A stretch of DNA of 26,964 nucleotides from Metaruminococcus_A sp964607135 (GTDB taxonomy: Bacteria > Bacillota > Clostridia > Oscillospirales > Ruminococcaceae). The stretch lies in assembly GCA_964607135.1 (NCBI GenBank), contig CAZSIV010000030.1:1-26964 (forward strand), written 5' to 3'. The notes below the pieces were generated by a model. It was not told the DNA's origin, did no database searches, and was given only the letters and a program-made list of their open reading frames with translations. This document shows positions 15,504 to 23,554 of the stretch, piece by piece. Position 1 is the first letter of the stretch, and each line of letters opens with the position of its first letter. The translations under genes were made by a program, and so were the position numbers.

Positions 15504-16745
15504 ATGGCCCCAGAAACAAAATGGCCGGTTTATGATGAGCTTCCGGCAATTCCCGACATGCCGGACTGCACGATAGACCGCTTCGGGAAAAAGATCGCCT
15601 CCCTCGAACAATGGGAGGAACAGTGCGCCTATTTAAAAGAGATGCTCGCCCACTACATGTTCGGCCACTTCCCGGAAAACCGCGGGGAAGTTAAAGGGTC
15701 CGTCAAGAACAAGGCGCTGAAATTTGACGGGAAAGCGATAGAGGAGACCATCGTCCTCACCTTCGGCGCTGCCGCGGAGGTCTCCATGAAGGTGCGGCTG
15801 GTCTACCCAAACCGCACCGGGGAGCGGTTCCCGCTGATCATCGATTCGACGGACTACGTCGACGAACCCCTCCCGCTCGAGGAAAAGGCAGTTGCCGAAG
15901 AGGGCTTCGCCCTTGCCGCCTTCGACCGGTGCGATCTCTGCGGCGACCGCACCCTGCTGGAGATGGTGGTCGATTACCGCCGCGGAACCTTTGAACCAAA
16001 GGACGACAGGGTTCGCTACGTCGTCGAAAAACTGGAAAAGGTCACGCCGGAAAAAATTGATCTGGAGAACATCCATCCGCTTGCAGCCGCCTATCCGGAC
16101 TGTGACTGGGGGGAGATTGCACAGTGGGGCTTCGGCTATCTGGTCTGTATGGATTACTTTGAAACCCTTTCCCAGATCGACACGGGAAAGGTCTGCTACA
16201 CCGGGCACTCCCGCCTGGGAAAAGCGGCCCTCTCCGCCGGCATCTACGACGAGCGGGCGGCGGTCGTCAACCCGAACGCCTCGGGCTGCGGCGGCGTGGG
16301 CTCCCTGCGCTTCATCGGAACCCGCGCAGGCTCCCGCCAAGACCCGGAAGCCTGCGAAGCGGTGGGCGGGATCACGAATTTCGCCCCCAACTGGTTTGTC
16401 CGGGAATTCGCCTCCTTCGGGGACAACAGCGTCTATCCGGAGCGGGAGTCCCATCTCCCCTTTGACGCGAACACCCTCCGGGCGGCAGTCGCCCCCCGCG
16501 CCTGCTTTACCACCGAGGGGCTGGACGACTACTGGTCGAACCCCTACGGCACCCAGCTCGCCTGGGAGGACGCCCAGCCGCTCTTCGACCTGTTGGGAAT
16601 CCCGGAGAAAAACGGCATCCACTACAGGGAGGGAACCCACGCCCACAACGAGGAGGACTGGCAGGCTCTTCTGACCTATTGCAATTTTCTCTGGTTCGGC
16701 GAGCCGCTGACCGAAGACATCAATAAAAAGCATTTCGAACGGTAA
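15504..16745 (+). CDS. CE15-type glucuronoyl esterase (4-O-methyl-glucuronoyl methylesterase-like)
   Basis: The 413-residue alpha/beta hydrolase shows CE15 features: an N-terminal YPPD-like opening with LKEMLAHYMFGHFPE, the nucleophile elbow YTGHSRLGKAAL with Ser236, VNPNASGCGGVGSLR after it, and the catalytic His near the C-terminus in GTHAHNEEDW (His379 most likely). CE15 enzymes hydrolyse esters between 4-O-methyl-glucuronic acid and lignin alcohols or methanol. AAAGGAG lies 8 bases before the ATG at 15504, which decides the start; an earlier in-frame ATG lacks a site. There is no signal peptide, so it should act in the cytoplasm, unlike most studied CE15 enzymes. Placement between uxaC and GH67 argues for removal of methyl or alcohol esters from imported aldouronates. 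A wider acetyl-xylan-esterase-like label is the alternative. Confidence 0.85.
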   Translation: MAPETKWPVYDELPAIPDMPDCTIDRFGKKIASLEQWEEQCAYLKEMLAHYMFGHFPENRGEVKGSVKNKALKFDGKAIEETIVLTFGAAAEVSMKVRLVYPNRTGERFPLIIDSTDYVDEPLPLEEKAVAEEGFALAAFDRCDLCGDRTLLEMVVDYRRGTFEPKDDRVRYVVEKLEKVTPEKIDLENIHPLAAAYPDCDWGEIAQWGFGYLVCMDYFETLSQIDTGKVCYTGHSRLGKAALSAGIYDERAAVVNPNASGCGGVGSLRFIGTRAGSRQDPEACEAVGGITNFAPNWFVREFASFGDNSVYPERESHLPFDANTLRAAVAPRACFTTEGLDDYWSNPYGTQLAWEDAQPLFDLLGIPEKNGIHYREGTHAHNEEDWQALLTYCNFLWFGEPLTEDINKKHFER

Positions 16746-16778
16746 CACTGTAAATAAAACCGAGAAAGGAAGGATGTT

Positions 16779-18779
16779 ATGAGCGCGCTTTACGACTGTT
16801 GGCTGCGGTACGACACCAACGCCGATTCTTTGAACAAGGAGGTTCTGGCGGCAAATCTCGCTTCGGTCAGCGTTGAAAACGGCGATAAAATCACCGATTC
16901 CGCCGTGGAGGAGATCGAACGCTTCTGCAAGGCCGTCGGGCTCCCGGCCCCCGCGAGGGTCGAATCGGGCGCAAGCCTCCGCCTGGTCGCAGGGCTGCCG
17001 GCCGTCGAGCACAAGGACGGATACGTCATCGAAAAAAGCAGCCACGGCTTCATGGTCGCCGGGGAAAGCTCCACCGGCCTGCTTTACGGTGTTTTCAGCC
17101 TGCTGCAGGGGCTGGCACTTGGAAAAACGCCGGAAGAATGCTGCAAAATGGATTATCCCCGCAACGAAATCCGGATGATCAACCAGTGGGACAACGGCGA
17201 CGGGGACATCGAGCGCGGCTATGCCGGGCGTTCGATCTTCTTCAAGGACTACCGGTTCATGGATGATCTGAGCCGGATTAAGGACTACGCCCGGATGCTC
17301 GCTTCGGTCGGCCTCAACGCCATCTCGATCAACAACGTCAACGTCCATTTTCACGAGACGAAATTCATCACCCCGGAATATCTCCCGATGGTGAAGCGGT
17401 ACAACGACGTTTTCAACAGCTACGGCATCACCATGTATATGTGTATCAATTTCGCAGCGCCGATCCAGCTCGGCGGCATCGATGTCTCCGACCCGCTGGA
17501 CGAGCGGGTGCGCAGCTGGTGGAAAGACGCAGCCAAGACGATCTATGAAGCGGTTCCCACCTTCGGCGGCTTCCTCGTAAAAGCCGACTCCGAAGGCCGC
17601 CCCGGCCCGTTTACCTACGGCCGGAACCACGCCGACGGCTCCAACATGCTGGCGGAGGCAGTCAAACCCTACGGCGGCATCGTCATCTGGCGCTGCTTCG
17701 TCTACAACTGCAACCAGGACTGGCGCGACCGCACCACCGACCGCGCCCGCGCCGCCTACGACCACTTCATGCCGCTCGACGGCAAGTTTGCCGACAACGT
17801 CATCCTCCAGATCAAAAACGGCCCGATGGACTTCCAGATCCGCGAGGCAGTCTCCCCGCTCCTCGGCGCAATGCCGCAGACCAACCAGATTCTGGAGTTC
17901 GAGGTCACGCAGGAATACACCGGCCAGCAGCGCCATCTCTGCTACCTCGTCCCGCTCTGGAAAGAGGTGCTGGATTTTGACACCTACGCAAAGGGCGAGG
18001 GCTCTTATGTAAAAAAGATGTGTGACGGAAGCCTGCATCACCCGAAGCACGCCGGGCTCGCCGCCGTCTCGAACATCGGGGACGACGAATGCTGGACCGG
18101 GAGCCCGCTCGCCCAGGCGAACCTTTACGGCTACGGGCGGCTCTGCTGGAACGCCGACCTCACCGCCGAGGAGATCGCGCGGGAGTGGACCGGCCTCACC
18201 CTGAGCGTCAACAAAACGGTCATGGATACCATGCTCCCGATGCTGATGAGTTCCCGGCGCACCTATGAGAATTACACCTCCCCCCTCGGCGTGGGCTGGA
18301 TGGTCACACCGCATGTCCACTACGGCCCGAGCGTGGACGGCTATGAATACGACCGCTGGGGCACCTACCACTTTGCCGACTGGAAAGGGATCGGCGTAGA
18401 CCGCACCGTCGCGACCGGAACCGGTTACACCAGCCAGTATTTTGAGCCGAACGCCTCAATCTATGAAAAGGTCGGCACCTGCCCGGACGATCTGCTCTTA
18501 TTCTTCCACCACGTGGATTACACCCACAGGCTGAAATCCGGGAAAACCCTGATCCAGCACATCTACGACACGCATTTCGAAGGAGTCGAAACGGTCAAAG
18601 GGTACATCAGGGATTGGGCGGCCCTGGAGCACATGATCCAGCCGGACATTTTCGCCCTGGTCAAAGAGCGGCTGAACATCCAGTTCGAGAATTCCAAAGA
18701 GTGGCGCGATATCGTCAACACCTATTTCTACCGACACACCGGCACGCCGGATGCAAAGGGCCGGAAAATTTATCCGTGA
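16779..18779 (+). CDS. aguA: GH67 alpha-glucuronidase
   Basis: The enzyme removes alpha-1,2-linked (4-O-methyl-)glucuronic acid from the non-reducing end xylose of aldouronic acids. The 666-residue length suits the family. The N-terminal domain precedes a TIM barrel with YPRNEIRMINQWDN and GLNAISINNVNVH. The catalytic acid is Glu272 in KADSEGRPGP; the two likely base residues are Asp351 in NGPMDFQIREAVSP and Glu379 in TQEYTGQQRHLCYLVP. The 79- and 28-residue intervals equal those I recall for the Geobacillus enzyme. No signal peptide is present, so it is intracellular and needs import of oligosaccharides. It lies 33 bases after the CE15 gene. Upstream, TGTAAATAAA plus GGAAGGATGTT is repeated before the next gene. 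The symbol follows Firmicutes usage. Confidence 0.96.
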   Translation: MSALYDCWLRYDTNADSLNKEVLAANLASVSVENGDKITDSAVEEIERFCKAVGLPAPARVESGASLRLVAGLPAVEHKDGYVIEKSSHGFMVAGESSTGLLYGVFSLLQGLALGKTPEECCKMDYPRNEIRMINQWDNGDGDIERGYAGRSIFFKDYRFMDDLSRIKDYARMLASVGLNAISINNVNVHFHETKFITPEYLPMVKRYNDVFNSYGITMYMCINFAAPIQLGGIDVSDPLDERVRSWWKDAAKTIYEAVPTFGGFLVKADSEGRPGPFTYGRNHADGSNMLAEAVKPYGGIVIWRCFVYNCNQDWRDRTTDRARAAYDHFMPLDGKFADNVILQIKNGPMDFQIREAVSPLLGAMPQTNQILEFEVTQEYTGQQRHLCYLVPLWKEVLDFDTYAKGEGSYVKKMCDGSLHHPKHAGLAAVSNIGDDECWTGSPLAQANLYGYGRLCWNADLTAEEIAREWTGLTLSVNKTVMDTMLPMLMSSRRTYENYTSPLGVGWMVTPHVHYGPSVDGYEYDRWGTYHFADWKGIGVDRTVATGTGYTSQYFEPNASIYEKVGTCPDDLLLFFHHVDYTHRLKSGKTLIQHIYDTHFEGVETVKGYIRDWAALEHMIQPDIFALVKERLNIQFENSKEWRDIVNTYFYRHTGTPDAKGRKIYP

Positions 18780-18816
18780 TACAACAGTGTAAATAAAGAA
18801 GGAAAGGATGTTTTTT

Positions 18817-19653
18817 ATGGCAAACCTGAAAGACAAAGTAATCGTAATCACCGGGGCGGGCGGCGTCCTTTGCAGCTTTTTCGCCAAGGAGCTGGCGAAA
18901 GACGGCGCGAAGATCGCCCTGCTCGACCTGAATCTCGACGCGGCGAAGAAGTATGCGGACGAGATCAACGCGGCGGGCGGAAAAGCGATCGCGGTCTCCT
19001 GCAACGTACTGGAGCCGGAAAAGGTGAAAGAAGCCCACGAAGAGGTCAAAAAGGCGTTCGGCCCCTGCGATATTCTGATTAACGGCGCGGGCGGCAACAA
19101 CCCGATGGCGACCACCACCCAGGAGCTCTTCAAGGTGGAGGACTGGAAAAACCCGAATGAGCGCACCCTGCTCGACATCGACGCAAACGCCTTTATGAAG
19201 GTCTTTTCCATCAACTTCATGGGGACGCTGATCGTCACCCAGGAGTTTGCCCCGGATATGGTCGAGGCGGGCAAGGGCTCGATCCTCAATATCTCCTCGA
19301 TGGCATCCGCTTCCCCGATGACCAAGGTTCCGGCTTATGCGGCGGCCAAGGCTGGGATCACCAACTTCACAAAATACCTCTGCGTTTATTTCGCCGAATG
19401 CGGCATCCGAGTCAACGCGATTGCCCCCGGCTTCTTTGAGACGATCCAGAATGCGGCCCTGCTCCGCAATCCGGACGGCTCCTTAACCGAGCGCTCCCAC
19501 AAAATCCTCACCCACACCCCGATGAAACGGTTCGGCGTGGAAAAAGACCTGATCGGCACCGTCCGCTATCTCCTCGACGACGATGCTGCGGCTTTCGTCA
19601 CCGGGATCGAAGTCCCGATCGACGGCGGTTTCTGGGCTTACTCCGGCGTCTGA
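18817..19653 (+). CDS. SDR-family D-mannonate oxidoreductase (fructuronate reductase)
   Basis: This is a short-chain dehydrogenase of 278 residues. The NAD(P)-binding motif TGAGGVLCS is at residues 12-20, NGAGG near 89-93, and the catalytic triad is Ser161 (NISSM), Tyr174 and Lys178 (YAAAK). A 10-residue insertion with VEDWKNPNER is typical of the SDR group that replaces the classic UxuB, as in YjmF-like enzymes. It would reduce D-fructuronate to D-mannonate; the neighbours uxaC and uxuA on either side of that step support this. The start is ATG at 18817, because AAGGAAAGG is spaced correctly from it but touches the ATG at 18808. Confidence 0.88.
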   Translation: MANLKDKVIVITGAGGVLCSFFAKELAKDGAKIALLDLNLDAAKKYADEINAAGGKAIAVSCNVLEPEKVKEAHEEVKKAFGPCDILINGAGGNNPMATTTQELFKVEDWKNPNERTLLDIDANAFMKVFSINFMGTLIVTQEFAPDMVEAGKGSILNISSMASASPMTKVPAYAAAKAGITNFTKYLCVYFAECGIRVNAIAPGFFETIQNAALLRNPDGSLTERSHKILTHTPMKRFGVEKDLIGTVRYLLDDDAAAFVTGIEVPIDGGFWAYSGV

Positions 19654-19668
19654 TCCCGCATTTCCCAT

Positions 19669-19701
19669 CCGCCGGACCGGGGCCGAAGCCCGGTCCGGCG
19701 G
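19669..19701 (+). other. Strong intercistronic hairpin without T-run before uxuA
   Basis: CCGCCGGACCGGG (19669-19681) pairs perfectly over 13 bp with CCCGGTCCGGCGG (19689-19701) around a 7-base loop. No T-run follows, so it should not terminate. It may stabilise or define processed mRNA ends in the operon. It begins 16 bases after the SDR stop and ends 37 bases before the uxuA ATG. Confidence 0.7.
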
Positions 19702-19738
19702 AGCTTGGCTTCAACTAAAAAACAGGAGGAATTCCGTT

Positions 19739-20812
19739 ATGAGAATGACATTCCGCTGGTACGGCGAAAACAACGATAACATCTCCCTTCAGGCTGTGAA
19801 GCAGGTTCCCTACATCAAAGGCATCATCACTTCCCTGCTGGATGTTCCGGCCGGGGAGCTCTGGGAGCTCGAGGACATCCTCAAGGTCAAAGCGCAGGTG
19901 GAGAAAGCGGGCCTCACCCTGGACGGGATCGAGAGCGTCAACGTTCACGAGGACATCAAGCTCGGTCTTCCCACCCGCGAACGGTACATCGAAAACTACA
20001 AGAAAACCTTAGTCAACCTCGGCAAAGCCGGCATCCACATGGTCTGCTACAACTTCATGCCGGTCTTCGACTTCACCAAAACCGAGATGGCCTATGTCCT
20101 GCCCGACGGCTCCAACACCATGGCCTTCGACCAGAGCGTGATCGACGCCTCCAGTCCGGACGACATGTTCAAGATGGTCGAATCCGGGTCGAACGGCTTT
20201 GTCCTCCCCGGCTGGGAGCCGAGCCGCATCCCCTACATCAAGGAGTCCCTCGAAAAGTACAAAGGCGTCACCGATGAAGACCTCCGTGCCAACTACAAGT
20301 ATTTCCTGGAGCAGGTCATCCCTGTCGCGGAGGAAAACGACATCAAGATGGCGGTTCATTCGGACGACCCACCGTGGAATCTCTTCGGGCTGCCCCGGAT
20401 CGTCAACAGCAAGGAGAGCTTACAGAAAATCGTGGAGATGGTGGATTCCCCCTCCAACTGCCTGACCGTCTGCACCGGCTCGCTCGGGTCGAACCCGGAT
20501 AACGACATCCTCGACATCGTCGAGCATTTCTCCAAGATCGACCGGATCGCCTTTATGCACATCCGCAACATCAAGTTCGTAAAGCCCGGGATGTTCTACG
20601 AAGGCGCCCACATGACCGAAGAGGGCGATATCAACATCTACAAGGTGCTCGAAATCCTGCATAAAAACGGCTACCAGGGCTTGATCCGCCCCGATCACGG
20701 GCGGATGATCTGGGACGAACAGGGCCGTCCGGGTTACGGGCTGTACGACCGTGCGCTCGGCGCCGCCTATATGTCCGGCATCATTGAAGCGCTTGAAAAA
20801 TCCGGCAAATAA
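19739..20812 (+). CDS. uxuA: Mannonate dehydratase
   Basis: UxuA dehydrates D-mannonate to 2-keto-3-deoxy-D-gluconate. The 357-residue protein starts RMTFRWYGENNDNISLQAVKQVP, the family opening. It continues with LDGIESVNVHEDIKLG, GIHMVCYNFMPVFDFTKT, AVHSDDPPWNLFGLPRIV and IRPDHGRMIWDEQGRPGYGLYDRALG, which carry the conserved His, Cys and Asp metal ligands of this TIM-barrel enzyme. A clear AGGAGGAATTCC site lies before the ATG at 19739. The frame is open further upstream, but that part overlaps the intercistronic hairpin and is not coding. Confidence 0.97.
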   Translation: MRMTFRWYGENNDNISLQAVKQVPYIKGIITSLLDVPAGELWELEDILKVKAQVEKAGLTLDGIESVNVHEDIKLGLPTRERYIENYKKTLVNLGKAGIHMVCYNFMPVFDFTKTEMAYVLPDGSNTMAFDQSVIDASSPDDMFKMVESGSNGFVLPGWEPSRIPYIKESLEKYKGVTDEDLRANYKYFLEQVIPVAEENDIKMAVHSDDPPWNLFGLPRIVNSKESLQKIVEMVDSPSNCLTVCTGSLGSNPDNDILDIVEHFSKIDRIAFMHIRNIKFVKPGMFYEGAHMTEEGDINIYKVLEILHKNGYQGLIRPDHGRMIWDEQGRPGYGLYDRALGAAYMSGIIEALEKSGK

Positions 20813-20828
20813 GCTGTGAGGTGGAGTC

Positions 20829-21794
20829 ATGAACGAAATTTTTGAAACCATCGGCAAAATCGGCATCGTCCCCGTCATCAAGATCGACGACGCCGAAAAA
20901 GCCATCCCGCTCGCAGACGCCCTGATCAAAGGCGGCCTGCCGGTGGCGGAGGTCACCTTCCGCACCGAAGAAGCGGCGGATGCGATTTCCCGCATCTCTG
21001 AAAAATTTCCGGAGATGCTGGTCGGCGCGGGCACCGTCCTGACAAAAGAGCAGGTGGACAGCGCCGTCAAAGCGGGGGCGAAATTCATCGTCTCCCCGGG
21101 CTTGAATCCCAATATTGTGAAGTACTGCCTTGAAAAAGGCGTCCCGATGATTCCGGGCTGCTCCTCCCCGAGCAATATCGAAACCGCTTTGGAGCTGGGG
21201 CTCGACACAGTGAAATTTTTCCCGGCGGAGGCGGCGGGCGGCCTTGCGATGATCAAAGCGATGAGCGCGCCCTACGGCAACGTGAAATTCATGCCGACGG
21301 GCGGAATCTCCCCGAAAAACCTCAACGATTACCTCTCCTTTAAAAAGATCGTCGCCTGCGGCGGAAGCTGGATGGTGACCGACGCGCTGCTTCGGGAAGA
21401 GCGCTATGACGAAATCGAGGCGCTCGCCCGCCAGGCTGTCACCGCCATGCTCGGCTTCAAGCTGGTACATATCGGCATCAATTCGTCGGGCGGCACGGAT
21501 GCGGTGAAGGCGGCGAAGCTGTTCGAGTCCTTCTTTGGGATGGTGCTCAACGACGGCGAACAGTCGATCTTTATGGACGACGTCATCGAGATCATGAAAT
21601 TCAACGGGCGGGGAACCAATGGGCACATCGCCATCCAGACCAACGACATCCGACGGGCGATGTACCACCTTTCCGGCAAAGGGGTCACCTTCTGCGAGGA
21701 AAGCAAAGCCTACGACGTCAACGGCAACCTGAACCTGGTTTACCTGGACGGAGAGATCGGCGGCTTTGCCGTCCATCTCAAACAAAAGGCGTAA
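20829..21794 (+). CDS. KDPG aldolase fused to a C-terminal VOC/glyoxalase-like domain
   Basis: Residues 1-205 are a KDPG/KHG aldolase: IVPVIKIDDAEKAIPLADAL, the active-site Glu41 in VAEVTFRT, GAGTVLTKEQ, SPGLNPNIV, and the Schiff-base Lys129 in DTVKFFPAE, then FMPTGGISPKNLNDYL. It splits KDPG to pyruvate and glyceraldehyde-3-phosphate. Residues about 209-321 form a second domain that looks like a vicinal-oxygen-chelate fold: KLVHIGINS, AAKLFESFFGM, GHIAIQTNDIRRAMYHLSGKGV, and LNLVYLDGEIGGFAVHL, with His and Glu in plausible metal positions. Stand-alone aldolases end near 205-215, so this is a real fusion in one uninterrupted frame. The second domain's role is unknown; binding or isomerising the substrate is conjecture. 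Confidence 0.92.
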   Translation: MNEIFETIGKIGIVPVIKIDDAEKAIPLADALIKGGLPVAEVTFRTEEAADAISRISEKFPEMLVGAGTVLTKEQVDSAVKAGAKFIVSPGLNPNIVKYCLEKGVPMIPGCSSPSNIETALELGLDTVKFFPAEAAGGLAMIKAMSAPYGNVKFMPTGGISPKNLNDYLSFKKIVACGGSWMVTDALLREERYDEIEALARQAVTAMLGFKLVHIGINSSGGTDAVKAAKLFESFFGMVLNDGEQSIFMDDVIEIMKFNGRGTNGHIAIQTNDIRRAMYHLSGKGVTFCEESKAYDVNGNLNLVYLDGEIGGFAVHLKQKA

Positions 21795-21808
21795 CGCGGA
21801 GGACGACG

Positions 21809-22828
21809 ATGGAGAAACAATTTGATGCAATCGGCTTAGGGGAAGTGATGCTCCGGCTCTCCCCGGTCGGGAAAGAGCGGCTCTCCCGCGCGGGCCTTTT
21901 GGAAAACAAGCCCGGCGGGTCGGAACTGAACGTGATGGCCGGTATTGCGGCGCTGGGGCTGAAAACGGCCTTTGCCACCAAGCTGCCTGTCAGCGAGCTG
22001 CGCAATTTTATCACGCGGGAGATGCGCTCGATCGGGGTGGATGATCGTTACATCGTAAACGATTCCGCCGACGGCGCCCGGGTTGGGATCTACTTTTTGG
22101 AAAGCGGCGCTTCACCGCGGAAGCCGAGCGTGGTCTACGACCGTAAAAATTCCTCTGTCACCCGTTTTAAAGCGGAGGAGCTCCCGGAAGAAATCTATGC
22201 CAATACCCGGCTGTTTCACACCAGCGGCATCACCCTGGCGCTTTCGGATGAAGTCTGCGCAAACGCCACGGCTGCAATGAAGAAATTCAAGGAAAACGGC
22301 GCTCTGATCTCGTTTGACGTCAATTACCGCGCCAACCTTTGGGGAGAGGAGAAGGCCAAGGCCGCGATCGAGGCGGTACTGCCGTACATCGACATCCTCT
22401 TTATTTCAGAGGAAAGCTGCCGCCGGATGTTCGGGCGGACCGGTGGGCTGGAGGAGATCCTCAAAGAGTTCGCCGCGACCTATTCCCTCAAGGTGGTCGC
22501 CACCACCAAGCGGAAGATCAACAGCCCTTCGAGCCATGACTTCACTTCCCTGCTCTACGATGCGGAAGCCGACACCTTCTACACCGAAGAGCCATACCGC
22601 GGCATCGAGGTCGTCGACCGGATCGGTAGCGGCGACGCTTACGTTTCCGGCGTTCTTTACGCCATCCTCTCGGGGCTTTCCATGCAGAAGGCCGTGGAAT
22701 ATGGAAACGCCATGGCCGCCGTCAAAGAAACGGTCGCGGGCGACCTGCCCTGCACCAGCTTAAAGGAAATCGACGGGATGATTGCGGCCCATCACAGCAC
22801 CGGGCCGCAGAGTGAAATGAACCGGTAA
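21809..22828 (+). CDS. kdgK: 2-keto-3-deoxygluconate kinase, PfkB family
   Basis: The kinase phosphorylates KDG to KDPG with ATP. The 339-residue ribokinase-like protein opens with AIGLGEVMLRLSPVGKERL and NKPGGSELNVMAGIAALGL, the PfkB signature 1 region. It ends with the ATP and catalytic motif VVDRIGSGDAYVSG, where Asp276 is the base. It overlaps nothing, starting 14 bases after the aldolase stop behind GCGGAGGACGACG. Last of the operon genes, it is followed by a terminator. The substrate call rests on the uxuA and aldolase neighbours as well as sequence. Confidence 0.93.
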   Translation: MEKQFDAIGLGEVMLRLSPVGKERLSRAGLLENKPGGSELNVMAGIAALGLKTAFATKLPVSELRNFITREMRSIGVDDRYIVNDSADGARVGIYFLESGASPRKPSVVYDRKNSSVTRFKAEELPEEIYANTRLFHTSGITLALSDEVCANATAAMKKFKENGALISFDVNYRANLWGEEKAKAAIEAVLPYIDILFISEESCRRMFGRTGGLEEILKEFAATYSLKVVATTKRKINSPSSHDFTSLLYDAEADTFYTEEPYRGIEVVDRIGSGDAYVSGVLYAILSGLSMQKAVEYGNAMAAVKETVAGDLPCTSLKEIDGMIAAHHSTGPQSEMNR

Positions 22829-22865
22829 GTAAGCCTCTCCCCTGTTTCAGGACGAATAAATATCT

Positions 22866-22899
22866 AAAAAGCCAGCGACTTAAAAGCCGCTGGCTTTTT
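22866..22899 (+). terminator. Terminator of the glucuronate operon
   Basis: AAAAAGCCAGCG pairs with CGCTGGCTTTTT around a 10-base loop, giving a stem with a T-run, 37 bases after the kdgK stop. Confidence 0.88.
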
Positions 22900-22926
22900 G
22901 CCGCCCGTTTTACCGGCATCTATCAT
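22898..22926 (+). promoter_or_regulatory. Candidate promoter for the GNAT gene overlapping the terminator end
   Basis: TTGCCG (22898-22903) and TATCAT (22921-22926) are 17 bases apart. CCGGCA (22913-22918) and TGCCGG (22934-22939) form an inverted repeat straddling the -10, a possible operator. Confidence 0.45.
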
Positions 22927-22974
22927 AATCTTCTGCCGGTTTCACATAGATTTAAGGCGAAAGGAGATGGGCGT

Positions 22975-23382
22975 ATGGTCATCATCGAAGAGAATGGGAA
23001 GATTTCGGCAAAAGAGCTGAAGGAATTATTTCTTCTGCTGGGATGGCGCTCCGGAGAATATGAAGCGCGGCTTTTACAGGCAGTCAGACGTTCCTCCTAT
23101 TACGTAACCGCCAGGGACTCATCCGGAGAGCTGATCGGCCTGATTTCCGCTTTGGACGACAGCGCCATCAACGTTTATCTCCCTTATGTGCTGGTCCACC
23201 CTGATTATCAGCGGAAGGGAATCGGAAATAAGATGATGTGCCGGCTTAAGGAACACTACCGGGATTTTTTGAGAATTGCCTTGATCTCTTATGCCGAAAG
23301 CCTGCCTTTCTACCAGGCAAACGGTTTTTCCCCCTGTGAAGATCAGATGCCAATGGAAGACTCCCGCTTTTCAGAAAAATAA
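22975..23382 (+). CDS. GNAT-family N-acetyltransferase
   Basis: This is a 135-residue GNAT fold. The acetyl-CoA-binding motif A is LVHPDYQRKGIGNKMM (Q/R-x-x-G-x-G at 79-84). It is preceded by the strand INVYLPYVLV, and followed by LRIALISYAESLPFYQANGF, the usual motif B. It transfers an acetyl group from acetyl-CoA to an unknown amine in the cytoplasm. AAAGGAG sits 8 bases before the ATG. It is monocistronic between the glucuronate operon terminator and the NSS transporter; context gives no substrate. Confidence 0.9.
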   Translation: MVIIEENGKISAKELKELFLLLGWRSGEYEARLLQAVRRSSYYVTARDSSGELIGLISALDDSAINVYLPYVLVHPDYQRKGIGNKMMCRLKEHYRDFLRIALISYAESLPFYQANGFSPCEDQMPMEDSRFSEK

Positions 23383-23483
23383 TCCCCCTTAAAATTCGCC
23401 TTTTTTGCGAAAACCAACTCTCTATTTTCTTCCCCTTCAGTGTAAAAATATCGTATTTTCCGCAATAAATTGCCGTACAAATA

Positions 23484-23531
23484 TTGATTGTTTGGTCATA
23501 ATATTGTAAAATATTATTTAATATATTATGA
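23484..23531 (+). promoter_or_regulatory. AT-rich promoter and inverted repeat upstream of the NSS transporter
   Basis: TTGATT (23484-23489) and TAAAAT (23507-23512) are spaced by 17 bases. TCATAATAT (23496-23504) and ATATTATGA (23523-23531) form a 9-bp inverted repeat with an 18-base centre enclosing the -10 and predicted start, a candidate repressor site. The block is far more AT-rich than its surroundings. Confidence 0.6.
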
Positions 23532-23554
23532 CTTGCTGGGGAGGATCAATTTTT

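Noticed and set aside
15633..18371. Very long open frame on the minus strand (912 codons)
   Set aside because: It lies opposite the CE15 and GH67 genes, which carry clear catalytic motifs. The antisense translation is rich in Val, Gly, Arg and His with no domain, as expected of the mirror of a GC-rich gene.
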